Source: Metabacillus crassostreae
GTDB taxonomy: Bacteria; Bacillota; Bacilli; Bacillales; Bacillaceae
DNA length: 64,000 nt
Direction: 5' to 3'
Assembly (NCBI RefSeq): GCF_016908395.1
Contig: NZ_JAFBDU010000001.1
Location: 434,001-498,000 of the forward strand
This document shows positions 55,006 through 63,563 of the stretch, piece by piece. The position numbers were made by a program, and so were the translations under genes. The notes beneath the pieces are model-generated. The model did no database searches and was not told the origin of the DNA. It saw only the letters and a list, made by a program, of their open reading frames with translations. Position 1 is the stretch's first letter; every line of letters begins with the position of its first letter.

Positions 55006-55461
55006 GTGATCAAAGGGATATATGAAGCTCATTTACCTGTTAGTAATCTAAAACGATCCATTGAGTTTTATAAAAAATTAGATTTAGAAATAGCCTATCA
55101 ACAAGAAAAATTAGTGTTTTTCTGGATTGAAAAAGGAAGAAGCTGGTTAGGGTTGTGGGAAACAGATAAGGTTAAGACATCTTACCATCCATCGTTAAGG
55201 CATATAGCTTTCCAAATTGATAAAGATAATATGCAAAATATTAAAGAATGGTTAGAAGAAAGGGACATAGAGATCTCTACTAATTTTGGCTTTCCATCTG
55301 AAAAACAACCACTAGTATTACCTAATAATCCACAAGCTCACGCAGCAATTTATTTTAAAGATCCAGATGGCAATAGTATTGAACTAATTGCCCCGTTAAG
55401 ATTGGATTTCGAAGAAGAATTTAAAATGATGACATTAGAAGAATGGAATCAAACAAAATAA
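55006..55461 (+). CDS. VOC-superfamily protein
   Basis: 151 residues; GTG after AGGGGGGG. EAHLPVSNLKRSIEFYKKLD opening, SLRHIAFQI metal-site His region and FKDPDGNSIELIAP end with the metal Glu. Intact glyoxalase/bleomycin-resistance fold; could be a dioxygenase, lyase or thiol transferase of unknown substrate. Confidence 0.9.
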   Translation: MIKGIYEAHLPVSNLKRSIEFYKKLDLEIAYQQEKLVFFWIEKGRSWLGLWETDKVKTSYHPSLRHIAFQIDKDNMQNIKEWLEERDIEISTNFGFPSEKQPLVLPNNPQAHAAIYFKDPDGNSIELIAPLRLDFEEEFKMMTLEEWNQTK

Positions 55462-55477
55462 ATTATTAACTTTTGTG

Positions 55478-55534
55478 AAGAAATGTACTTAAACAAACGG
55501 GTGCATTTCTTCAAGAAGAAGAAGTGCTTTTTTG
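55478..55534 (+). repeat. Cassette-type repeat, copy 6, with terminator
   Basis: ACTTAAACAAACGGGTGC flank, then hairpin GCATTTCTTC-AAGAA-GAAGAAGTGC and TTTTTT. An alternative pairing is AAGAAATG with CATTTCTT across the flank, so the element can switch between two folds. Confidence 0.85.
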
Positions 55535-55620
55535 TGAAAATTATTAAGTTTGCGGAGCAGAATAATGTAAGAAGAAATAATGAATTTCTGCTTTAGTCTT
55601 TGAATTTAAGGGGGAGACAA

Positions 55621-56597
55621 ATGATTATATCAGATGAAATTTACGGTATATTTGAAGTAGATAGTGTATTAGAAGAATTAATTTTAAGTGACCCAATTCA
55701 AAGGTTAAAGGGAATTCATCAAGGCGGAGCAAGTTACTTAGTTAATGAAAAGTGGAATGTAACTCGTTTTGACCACTCGATAGGTGTCATGTTGTTAATA
55801 AGAAAACTTGGTGGAACAGTCGAAGAGCAATTGCAGGGTTATTGCATGATGTCTCCCACACAGCATTTTCTCATGTAATTGATTTCGTATTTGAAAATAA
55901 GGAAGAAGACTATCATGAAAAAATATATAGTTCAGTAATTGACAACTCTGTAATCCCAACAATTTTAGCCAAGTATGATTACAATTATGAAGATGTTTTG
56001 TTTGATGATACTAATTGGACATTGTTGGAACAGCCAGCACCCGAATTATGTGCAGATAGAGTAGATTATACTCTTCGTGATATGTATGTGTACGAAAATA
56101 TCTCATTAGACGAAGTAAATCGTTTTTTGCAGAACTTAACCGTTGTCGAAGGGAAAATGTATCTTCAAAACATTGAAATGGCTGAATGGTTTGTCGAAAC
56201 GTATTACAAAGAAGTAATTGACTTCTTTCTGGATCCGTTAAATATCTATGGCTATGATATGCTAGCTAAGACTTTGAAACTATCTTTAGAAAAGAATATA
56301 TTAAACCCTAATGATTTCCATGGTAAAGATGACGAAATAATAAATAAAATAAAATCATCAGAAGATAAGGAATTACTTAGTTTTTTAAGTAAACTCAATC
56401 CAAATGTGAAAGTACAAGAGGATAGAGAAAATTATCATTTACATCTGATAAAAAAACTTCGGATGATTGACCCTTCTATTTTAAAGGATGGAGAATTAAA
56501 GCGAGTGTCAGAACTATCAGAAAGAGTAAAGATTATGAACAATACAGCATATAAGAAAGCAAAAAAAGGAATGTATGTAAGAATACTCTCAAACTAA
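55621..56597 (+). pseudogene. HD-domain phosphohydrolase, 1-nt frameshift
   Basis: ATG after GGGGGAG. dGTPase/YdhJ-type HD protein: DPIQRLKGIHQGGASYLV, FDHSIGVM (first His-Asp pair) and LHDVSHTAFSH (HD motif). Between them the frame breaks at about 55830: CAATTGCAGG should be CAAATTGCAGG. With that A restored, one 325-residue protein runs to 56597. As read, only fragments are made. Confidence 0.88.
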
Positions 56598-56605
56598 GTT
56601 AGTAT

Positions 56606-56700
56606 AGATGTTAGTCACCATCGTGTGCGTTGATCCAAGAAGGATTGACGCTATTTGTATAGAATTTATTGTACTAACTGTGCAGTTTAGTGAAACAAGA
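56606..56700 (+). repeat. Cassette-type repeat, copy 7
   Basis: Hairpin GCGTTGATCC-AAGAA-GGATTGACGC (fully paired with two wobbles) followed by TATTTGTATAGAATTTATTG and GTACTAACTGTGCAGTTTAG. Same plan as copy 3. Confidence 0.85.
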
Positions 56701-56722
56701 AAATAATGATAGGAGAATTTAT

Positions 56723-56908
56723 ATGTGGAATAAAATCAAATTTGTTTTGTTCTTAATTGGAGCTATTTCAATTATTGTGGGTATGCCTTATTTATTAGGA
56801 AAGTCAACAAATGAAATATTAAGATATCCTTTATATATTGGTTTAATTATGTTTACAGCATTCTTCCCTGCAAGACAAATTACAAGAATGATAACAAAGT
56901 CGAATTAG
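56723..56908 (+). CDS. 61-residue membrane protein
   Basis: ATG at 56723 after AGGAGAA. Two helices (5-24, 36-52) and a basic tail (RQITRMITKSN). The open frame upstream is repeat sequence. No family. Confidence 0.65.
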   Translation: MWNKIKFVLFLIGAISIIVGMPYLLGKSTNEILRYPLYIGLIMFTAFFPARQITRMITKSN

Positions 56909-57054
56909 TAATGTTCCGATATGATTCTTAACTGAAGTAATTGGAAGCAATTCTGGAACAGTGGTAATGATTTTTTCTTATTCAAGTAACGGTCAGAATA
57001 GTTCAATAAACGATATTATAATTTACGAATGGATATTCAATTGGGGGGATATTT

Positions 57055-57531
57055 TTGAGTAACTTTGAAAAGGAATATCTTACAATTGCGATTGGGCAAT
57101 TTAAACACTTTAAAGATCGTGCAGAAAAAGGAATACAACAATTATCAGAAGAAGAATTACACTGGGAGCCAAGTGAAGAATCCAATAGCATTGCAATTAT
57201 AATCAAACATTTAAGTGGGAATATGCACTCTCGGTGGGTAAATTTTCTGATTACAGATGGGGAGAAATCTTATAGAAATAGAGACTTGGAATTTGTTAAT
57301 GCTAATGAATCCAAGGAACATCTAATGCAAATTTGGGAAGCAGGGTGGCTATTACTTTTTAATACAATTGAAAACCTTAGAGCAGAGGATTTAGTTAAAA
57401 CAGTTACTATTAGACAACAACCTTTAAGTGTACTTCAAGCGATTCAAACCGAAGTGGCTCATATTAGCAATCACTTAGGACAAATTCTTTATATTGGAAA
57501 ACAAATAAAAGACAAAGATTGGACTATTTAA
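57055..57531 (+). CDS. DinB-superfamily protein (DUF1572)
   Basis: 158 residues; TTG after GGGGGGAT. Four-helix bundle with three metal-site His: IIIKHLSGNMHSRW (His near 54 and 59) and EVAHISNHLGQIL (near 136-140). Related to bacillithiol transferases and damage-induced DinB. Reaction not known. Confidence 0.88.
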   Translation: MSNFEKEYLTIAIGQFKHFKDRAEKGIQQLSEEELHWEPSEESNSIAIIIKHLSGNMHSRWVNFLITDGEKSYRNRDLEFVNANESKEHLMQIWEAGWLLLFNTIENLRAEDLVKTVTIRQQPLSVLQAIQTEVAHISNHLGQILYIGKQIKDKDWTI

Positions 57532-57635
57532 GCATTCCTAAGAATGAATCTAAAGAATCTTATCAGAAGTTATCAGATAAAAAGGTATAAAAAAGATTTT
57601 TTCGCCTTTTTTAGTTGTACAATTTTACAATTAAA

Positions 57636-57700
57636 GTACGGGGGGTTAATCCAAGAAGATTAATGTTTTTATTGAATTTATTGAACTATTGGGGCGAGAT
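57636..57700 (+). repeat. Cassette-type repeat, copy 8
   Basis: GTTAATC-CAAGAA-GATTAAT followed by GTTTTTATTGAATTTATTG, then AACTATTGGGGCGAG and TTGTTGAATAA. Diverged but keeps the AAGAA loop. Confidence 0.7.
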
Positions 57701-57736
57701 TGTTGAATAAAGATAAAGAACACAGGAGTGGATAAT

Positions 57737-58096
57737 ATGAGTTTGTATTCTCAAAACTATTCAATGGTGCTAAAAAAGAATTTTATGTTAGTTATAATAG
57801 CATCAGTTTTATTATTTTTCACCTTCTTTATATGGGCGGGAGTTCCTGTTTTTATAATTGGGAATTTTATCTCAGAATTAACTTCCAATTTGCCAATAAT
57901 TTATCTTTGTATTTCAATTTCAGGAGGATTTCTGTTTTCTTTATTTTTTGTGCCAATCAATCTAAAAGTTGCCAAAAATATTGCTAATATAAAGAATCGT
58001 AGTGTAATAATTTCCTTTATGCGTATAGAAGTAATATGGATATTATTTTGTTCTTTAATTTTTGCACTAATTTTTAGTATCCTTATTCAACTATAG
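57737..58096 (+). CDS. 119-residue membrane protein
   Basis: ATG at 57737 after AGGAGTG. Four helices (about 16-40, 52-72, 92-115 among them) with few loops. No family recognised. Confidence 0.65.
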   Translation: MSLYSQNYSMVLKKNFMLVIIASVLLFFTFFIWAGVPVFIIGNFISELTSNLPIIYLCISISGGFLFSLFFVPINLKVAKNIANIKNRSVIISFMRIEVIWILFCSLIFALIFSILIQL

Positions 58097-58466
58097 AGGA
58101 GCTTTAACTCAATAAGGAAAAAAATAAAGAGCCGAAAATATGCAAGTTTTTATGTATTACTTAATTTTCAGGTTTTTATCATAAAACATACTGCCATAAT
58201 CAGCATTATGTGATACCAAATAAAAATAAAAGGAGTTTAACATATTAAATATATAAAATATGTTAAACACCTTTCGGTGTTTGGGATAAACATCAATGAC
58301 CTAAAGATAAATTTGAGTTGGTTTCAATTCTTAGATATTGTGTTAAACACCGAAGTGACAATGCATCTATTAGCAAAATAATTGTCGAAAGTTGCTTATT
58401 CTCAACTAATACAACCTACGATAGTCTTAGAGTATCACTTTATGCCAATTGATATAGGGGGAATAA
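58097..58466. other. 370-bp intergenic stretch with hairpin
   Basis: TTAAACACC-TTTC-GGTGTTTGG at 58263-58283 is the only clear hairpin; TTAAACACCGAAG recurs near 58342. No gene seen. Confidence 0.5.
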
Positions 58467-59216
58467 ATGAAAAGTTCTGATTCTCAGTTAAAAAGTCGTG
58501 GGAAAATTACAAGCGAAGATTATTTACAACAATATAGTAATCATACACAAATTGAACTATTGGAAATGCTTAAATCCAAAGAAGCATATAAAAGAACTAT
58601 TGCTGTAAAAATATTATCAGAGAAGTATGATTTGAACGATGACTTGATTCGTTTGTTTCTTCATACTCTTAAACAAGAGAAAAAACTTTATACAAAGATT
58701 GAATTATGTGACGCACTTTCAAAAGGTGATGTTCAGTCTGCAAAGATTATGGTCGAATATTTAGGACAGATAGGTAATAATCAACATACAGTATTACCTA
58801 CAAATGGTTTCAATAAGAAAAGCTATCCTTTACCGAGGGATATTATCGCTCGAACTTTAGCTCATATGAAAGATGATATTCTACCAGTTTTAATGGATGT
58901 ACTAAAGACAAATAACATCCCTACAATTAGAGAAGTTATTGATGCAATAGGATTCATTTGTTTTTACAACAAAATACATTCTAATACTCAAATTATTGAT
59001 GCACTTTTTCTATGTTTAAGAAACAATTACAACGATAATATTATCCGATGGAAATTGGTCAGAGCATTTGAAAGTTTTAACGACATCAATATCACTAAAA
59101 CTCTTATGGAAATCGAACAAAACGATAGTCAATTGTTTATAAGGAATGAAGCCAAGAGGTCACTGAAAATTATTAATAACCGTATTAAAAGTAAAAATGA
59201 CTTATCAAGAGAATAA
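58467..59216 (+). CDS. HEAT-repeat-like helical protein
   Basis: 249 residues; ATG after AGGGGGA. All-helical repeats: IELLEMLKSKEAYKRTIAVK, DDILPVLMDVLKTNNIPTIR and FIRNEAKRSLKII fit HEAT units that act as protein-binding scaffolds. No catalytic motif. Confidence 0.75.
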   Translation: MKSSDSQLKSRGKITSEDYLQQYSNHTQIELLEMLKSKEAYKRTIAVKILSEKYDLNDDLIRLFLHTLKQEKKLYTKIELCDALSKGDVQSAKIMVEYLGQIGNNQHTVLPTNGFNKKSYPLPRDIIARTLAHMKDDILPVLMDVLKTNNIPTIREVIDAIGFICFYNKIHSNTQIIDALFLCLRNNYNDNIIRWKLVRAFESFNDINITKTLMEIEQNDSQLFIRNEAKRSLKIINNRIKSKNDLSRE

Positions 59217-59606
59217 GTGTTTTTAATCGTAAATATCAACATTATATTTTAACAAAGCCTTTGGAATAATAAAACTATAATCTAGAATCTGACTAAATCT
59301 TATTAAATTAACTGGTAGCTTATTTTTAATAAGAAAAAGGAAAAACAACAGATTCACTTGCTGCGCAGTACAAATAAATAGTGTAGGAGAAATCTTCAGC
59401 AATAAGAGCGTAAGTGTTGAAGATCTAATTTCACATTATTAATTATTTATCCAGTTGGATATAATTGTAACTGTAAAAAGGACAAAAAAAATTTGTGCAA
59501 TTTTTTATTGTACATAAACGGAAGAGAGGGAGGGCATCTCCCTAGTATTCTTAAAGATTAAACTTCGTGTAAAATATCTATTAAACAACTAAAAAAAAGT
59601 AGTTAA

Positions 59607-59650
59607 AACATCTCGAATCCTTGATATTACTGGGGTTGAGATGTTTTTTT
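59607..59650 (+). terminator. Terminator in long intergenic region
   Basis: AACATCTCGAATCC pairs with GGGGTTGAGATGTT, then TTTTTTT. The 849-bp gap 59217-60065 also holds a short inverted repeat (AATCTTCA/TTGAAGAT near 59390-59425) and repeat unit A. Confidence 0.88.
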
Positions 59651-59670
59651 ATTGGAGAAAGAACGAAAGA

Positions 59671-59775
59671 GAAGTGTTATTAACACTTCTGGGGAGTGAA
59701 ATACAAGATTCTTTCCTTTTTACGCCAAAGATCAAAACGCATAGGGAATTATTTGTTACGTAGTAGACTGATTTT
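59671..59775. repeat. Duplicated non-coding element, unit A
   Basis: Begins AAGTGTTATTAACAC, then TCTGGGGAG, GATTCTTTCC, CGCCAA, AAAACG and TAGTAGAC in the same order as unit B (63371-63470). GTGTTATTAACAC is a 13-bp near-perfect palindrome. Confidence 0.65.
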
Positions 59776-60065
59776 ATGCAATAACGATTTAGTTAAATGT
59801 GAAAAATACTCTTGGAATCTATTAATAAAAAGAATAGGTTGAAGATTTTGAAATATAATCCAATTTTAAATTGTCTATTTTGAAATTGGAGCATACATAA
59901 TATTTACGATCATTACACATAATCAAATTTTCACATAAAGTACGCATCCATACATATAGCTATTGTATGAATTGATTATTAAACTATATTATGGAAAAAT
60001 ATAGTTTTTTTGGTTTAATTATGGTAATATGAAAAAGTTAAAAAAGTTGAATAGGAGAGTTGCAT

Positions 60066-60830
60066 GTGTTTAAAAATTTAAATTATGTTTCATTTTTTCT
60101 ATGTTTCTTGCTTTTTTCATCTGCTGTACTACCTAATGCAGCATCTGCTGCAACTGAAGCTAATTCTGATGAAACAGAAATCAAAATTGGCTTTGGAGAG
60201 GAATTCACTTCAGATGAAGTGCTATATAAAGAAGAGTTGCCTGCCGAATTACAAGAACTGGAAGATGAAATTGGTGACTATCTTGAAGAATTTGAATATA
60301 CCGAAGAAGATTATGAGAATATGAGTATCGCAGAAATTGACCAAGTATACAATGAGATATTCAATAGCCAAGAATTTTTGGATCTGGAAAAGAATTATGA
60401 AAAAGAGTTTGCACAATATGAAGTAGAACTTAATCAAGGTAAAATCCAACCTTTTATCGCACCAATCCTTGTCCCTATTGCTGCAGCTGCAGCTAGAGTG
60501 GCTTTACAGACCATTGTGAAACAAGGTACAAAAATAGCATCTAAGTATCTTAAAAATAAATTAAAATCCGTAGGGAAAAATTATACATTGGTTTGGAACG
60601 CTAAGAATAGTAAAGATAAAATCACATCTTTGCTCAAAATTCAGCATAAGCGAACGAAACAAATAGTCTTTAGAATTGACAACGGTACTATTCCATTGAA
60701 ACCAGGTTCATCAGACTGGTATTGGCATTACCACATTGGAGACACTCCTACTAAAATGAAGCATCATTATTCATTACGTTCCCTTGTCCCATCAAAGCAT
60801 AAGCCTGGTCCTGGCACCACATTATATTAA
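60066..60830 (+). CDS. Secreted toxin-like protein
   Basis: 254 residues from the GTG at 60066, eight bases after AGGAGA; the TTG at 60060 is too close. Signal peptide (FFLCFLLFSSAVLPNAASA), then a strongly acidic helical part (about 35-120), an Ala-rich hydrophobic stretch (IAPILVPIAAAAARVALQTI, about 135-155) and a basic C-terminal domain (LKIQHKRTKQIVFRIDNG, DWYWHYHIGD). The layout of processed N-terminus and compact basic end resembles Firmicutes secreted toxins, but no family is certain. A small gene faces it across a shared terminator. Confidence 0.75.
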   Translation: MFKNLNYVSFFLCFLLFSSAVLPNAASAATEANSDETEIKIGFGEEFTSDEVLYKEELPAELQELEDEIGDYLEEFEYTEEDYENMSIAEIDQVYNEIFNSQEFLDLEKNYEKEFAQYEVELNQGKIQPFIAPILVPIAAAAARVALQTIVKQGTKIASKYLKNKLKSVGKNYTLVWNAKNSKDKITSLLKIQHKRTKQIVFRIDNGTIPLKPGSSDWYWHYHIGDTPTKMKHHYSLRSLVPSKHKPGPGTTLY

Positions 60831-60834
60831 AATG

Positions 60835-60865
60835 AAAAGAAGAGTGTCTATCACTCTTCTTTTTT
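60835..60865. terminator. Bidirectional terminator between convergent genes
   Basis: AAAAGAAGAGTG-TCTAT-CACTCTTCTTTT with T tracts both ways. Confidence 0.92.
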
Positions 60866-61201
60866 ATCTTCATCTGGAAATAGTATAACTGGAGAGTAAG
60901 GTGCTTTTTTATCTTGTTTTAAATTTATGAAGTAATTATGGTTATTACGTTCCCCGAATTGTTCCGTGTAAGGCATTTCTAATGAATTAAACATATCTTC
61001 ATTTTCTACTACCCCTACATATAACTGGTATCCCTCTTCATCAGAAGGAAAGAAATCACCCATGGATGTATTGTTAACCAAAGCCTTATCTATTAAAGCT
61101 CTAAGCTCAATCAATGCTTCTCTATTTCCTACGATAAAAGATTCATGATGATGAGAATGCTGGGCATATACATGCAAATACTTATAATCTTTCCAAGACA
61201 T
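60851..61201 (-). CDS. Small acidic protein, possible immunity partner
   Basis: 116 residues; ATG after AAAGGAG. His-rich early part (YAQHSHHHESFIVGNREALI), then an acidic chain without signal or membrane helix. Convergent with the toxin-like gene; ends overlap the terminator. Immunity function is only inferred from position and charge; a similar phrase NREALIELRALIDKAL occurs in stand-alone Bacillus proteins. Confidence 0.65.
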   Translation of the reverse strand: MSWKDYKYLHVYAQHSHHHESFIVGNREALIELRALIDKALVNNTSMGDFFPSDEEGYQLYVGVVENEDMFNSLEMPYTEQFGERNNHNYFINLKQDKKAPYSPVILFPDEDKKEE

Positions 61202-61398
61202 ACTATAATCTCCTTTAATGTTTTGCTAAATTATACCATAAAATCATTCTACTTTGAGTAGAAAATAGAACTAGAGTTATTTACAAAACGATATATAAAT
61301 AATTATCAAGGTAGTTATGCAGATTTAGAAAAGCTATTTATCATATTAATTGGGTAATACGCTAGGTAGAATCCACTGATTTGAACAAATTGACTTTT

Positions 61399-61428
61399 GG
61401 GCCTAGAGCAAATCGCTCTGGGCTTTTT
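61399..61428 (+). terminator. Intrinsic terminator, orphan
   Basis: GCCTAGAGC-AAATC-GCTCTGGGC then TTTTT. The stretch 61202-61626 has no gene; this hairpin may belong to a lost one. Confidence 0.85.
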
Positions 61429-61626
61429 GGGTAGATAAAATAGGTAATTAAATCAAAATAAATTGTTTCTTAGGAATTATTTATTAATGGAGTTTTGCTT
61501 GTTTATTAGTACGATATACCATTGTACTTATCTAATTCTCCCTTATATTTTTTCCTTAGGACAATTTAATGTAATAAATATCAATCTGCTTACAATTAAA
61601 ATTACTTAGAAAGGAGGGATGTGGAC

Positions 61627-61788
61627 ATGATTTTTATCAAGATGAAACTCAATGATGCTTTTCTTATTTCTCATAGAAGTAATCAAATAATCAACCAACT
61701 ATGTCCAACTCTTTCTTATAGATGTAATCATAAGCAGATTTTAAGTACAATTAAACGGTGCAATCATATGATTGCAACAGCGAATTAA
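61627..61788 (+). CDS. 53-residue small protein
   Basis: ATG at 61627 with AAAGGAGGGATG upstream. Basic, with three Cys (LCPTL, RCNH, RCNH) and a repeated RCNH motif. Family unknown. It starts 38 bp before the next gene and is probably the first gene of the module. Confidence 0.5.
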   Translation: MIFIKMKLNDAFLISHRSNQIINQLCPTLSYRCNHKQILSTIKRCNHMIATAN

Positions 61789-61825
61789 CACTGCTAAATG
61801 AGTTATTTTGATTTTGGTGATAATA

Positions 61826-62662
61826 TTGAAGGATAAACCAAGATCTAAAGAAGTAATGGATAATTCTTATTTGGATATGTGTAAAAGAAAAATGAATGAG
61901 TTCATTAATGATGAGCGAACCGAAGAAGATTATATAAGAGTTCATGAAGATTCTTTAGGGCGTAATACTCTTGCTTGGCCAGAATTATTAGATGTTAGAA
62001 AAGATATGGATATCTATAGGGAATTTTTATTGAAATTATCAATGGAAAATAGAAGATTAGTATTATTAAATGAAGAGGTAATTAGCTTTTCGCAACGGGA
62101 ACTCTATTATAATTATGGAATAAGTTTTAATCCATTGCGACGTTATTTTGGTAGTAAAAAATCTGTGTCTAAACCTGTAATTAGCCCACCTAATATAAGG
62201 AAAATTATAACCAGTGGAGCATTGGATAGACAATTTATAGCATTTGCTGCACTTTTAGCAAGAGTTCCCATTGATTGGTTGGAAAGAGAAAAACCTAGTA
62301 AAAAGTGGAGTGTGGAGTATTTCGATTTTTTACCTAGTCCAAGAATGAACGAAAAAGAATTCTTAAGTTTAATTAATTCCGTTAAAGGTAACCTTCATGA
62401 TGTAAGAGGAATTATTATTGAAAATAAAGAAATCGGTGATATATATATTCGTTTAGAACTGATAGATGGTGGATTTATCATAGAGATATTAAATAAGAAT
62501 AGTCCATTTCAATATGTCTCGTATGCATTAAATTTACTTAAAGATTTTAATATCCATTTTGGTAGTATGCAAACAGTCATTTCTTCACAAGTAAATTTTA
62601 TATGTTTTTCTAAATCGTTAAAGAATATTGATTTTCCTGAATTTACCCCTGTGCAATTATAA
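61826..62662 (+). CDS. Hypothetical 278-residue protein of an element-like module
   Basis: TTG at 61826 after GGTGAT. Charged helical N-terminal part (MCKRKMNEFINDERTEEDYI), middle NIRKIITSGALDRQFIAFAALLARV, and a beta-rich C-terminus. No recognised motif. Followed by a 49-residue and an excisionase-like gene, so it may be part of a small integrated element. Confidence 0.7.
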   Translation: MKDKPRSKEVMDNSYLDMCKRKMNEFINDERTEEDYIRVHEDSLGRNTLAWPELLDVRKDMDIYREFLLKLSMENRRLVLLNEEVISFSQRELYYNYGISFNPLRRYFGSKKSVSKPVISPPNIRKIITSGALDRQFIAFAALLARVPIDWLEREKPSKKWSVEYFDFLPSPRMNEKEFLSLINSVKGNLHDVRGIIIENKEIGDIYIRLELIDGGFIIEILNKNSPFQYVSYALNLLKDFNIHFGSMQTVISSQVNFICFSKSLKNIDFPEFTPVQL

Positions 62663-62691
62663 GAGTGCATTGTAATTTAAGTGGAAGAATA

Positions 62692-62716
62692 ACAACCTCC
62701 TATAAAAGGAGGTTGT
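62692..62716 (+). promoter_or_regulatory. Hairpin that buries the ribosome binding site
   Basis: ACAACCTCC (62692-62700) pairs over 9 bp with GGAGGTTGT (62708-62716). The AAAGGAGG needed for the TTG start at 62721 lies in the right arm, so translation would be off unless the stem opens. Confidence 0.7.
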
Positions 62717-62720
62717 GTCT

Positions 62721-62870
62721 TTGTCGATTAATCGAGATACTAAAGTAGATGAAGAAAAGAAAAAGAGTGTACTAAAATTAATAGAAAAATGGATGTTGGA
62801 GCTGGAGCAAAATAAATCTGGGAAAGAAGAGTTAGAAATAAATAAAAAGGAAAATATTAGAGATGAGTAA
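62721..62870 (+). CDS. 49-residue charged protein
   Basis: TTG after AAAGGAGG. Lys/Glu-rich helix (EEKKKSVLKLIEKWMLELEQ). Its stop overlaps the ATG of the HTH gene (ATGAGTAA), indicating coupled translation. Function unknown. Confidence 0.6.
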   Translation: MSINRDTKVDEEKKKSVLKLIEKWMLELEQNKSGKEELEINKKENIRDE

Positions 62871-63063
62871 AAAGCTATCTATAGGAGATTTTCCAATAAT
62901 TTTAACCGCAAAAGATATAAGCGATATTTTACATGTTTCAAAACCAACAGCATATGAAATTATGAATAGGTCCGACTTTCCTTTAATGAGGATTGGCAGG
63001 TGTAAAAGGGTATTAAGAGATGAGTTTTTTAATTGGGTAAAAAGTAAAGGTGTATTAAGATGA
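62863..63063 (+). CDS. Excisionase-like HTH_17 DNA-binding protein
   Basis: 66 residues: LTAKDISDILHVSKPTAYEI gives the helix-turn-helix, FPLMRIGRCKRVLRDEFFNW the wing and DNA contact. This class often accompanies integrases in mobile elements, but no integrase is in the window. Confidence 0.85.
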   Translation: MSKKLSIGDFPIILTAKDISDILHVSKPTAYEIMNRSDFPLMRIGRCKRVLRDEFFNWVKSKGVLR

Positions 63064-63068
63064 AAGAT

Positions 63069-63106
63069 AAAAGTCCACCTCATTTTCAAAAGGTGGACTT
63101 TCTTGG
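63069..63106 (+). terminator. Terminator after HTH gene
   Basis: AAAGTCCACCT pairs with AGGTGGACTTT, T-rich tail. Confidence 0.85.
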
Positions 63107-63119
63107 AATTTTCTAGATT

Positions 63120-63186
63120 TAACCTGTCATTGGCCATGTGGGAGATTAATTAACACTATTGATTCCAAGCAATTATTGACAGGTTA
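63120..63186. repeat. 10-bp inverted repeat after excisionase-like gene
   Basis: TAACCTGTCA (63120-63129) and TGACAGGTTA (63177-63186), 47 bp apart, followed by a G-rich run (GGGGTCGGGGGGA). Could be a recombination or protein-binding site. Confidence 0.5.
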
Positions 63187-63224
63187 GGGGTCGGGGGGAT
63201 TCCCTCTCGGATCATCAAAATGAG

Positions 63225-63262
63225 AAGCTTCAGTTCCTTATATAGGGATTGGAGCTTTTATA
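63225..63262 (+). terminator. Terminator-like hairpin
   Basis: AAGCTTCAGTTCC (63225-63237) pairs throughout with GGGATTGGAGCTT (63245-63257, three wobbles), then TTATAATTTT. No gene lies between this and the terminator at 63106. Confidence 0.7.
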
Positions 63263-63370
63263 ATTTTCCCTTGTGCTAAAATTTTTTGCGTACAATTACT
63301 AAGAATATTTTCTTAGATACATATTATAAGTCTTTTTTACATTTCACTGTATCTTTCTTACTCTGACGAT

Positions 63371-63470
63371 AAGTGTTATTAACACGTCTTGGGGGAGAAA
63401 CACCATGATTCTATTTTTTTTTCGGCAACAAAACGAGAATTTAGCATAACCCAATTAATGCCTAGTAGAC
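63371..63470. repeat. Duplicated non-coding element, unit B
   Basis: AAGTGTTATTAACACGTCT, GGGGGAGAAA, GATTCTATTT, CGGCAACAAAACG and TAGTAGAC correspond to unit A at 59671-59775. Confidence 0.65.
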
Positions 63471-63563
63471 ATATACTACACAGTAGGTAGAATTTACAAA
63501 AATGTGGCAAAATGGACAATAATTTAATATCTTCTGATAAGATTATAATTAGAAGATAAGTGA

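Noticed and set aside
57055-57531. DNA-damage-inducible dinB polymerase
   Set aside because: The protein is the four-helix metal-binding DinB superfamily, unrelated to DNA polymerase IV.
59696-59842. 48-codon GTG frame, basic peptide
   Set aside because: Ribosome binding site lies one base from the start and the matching part of unit B is not open.
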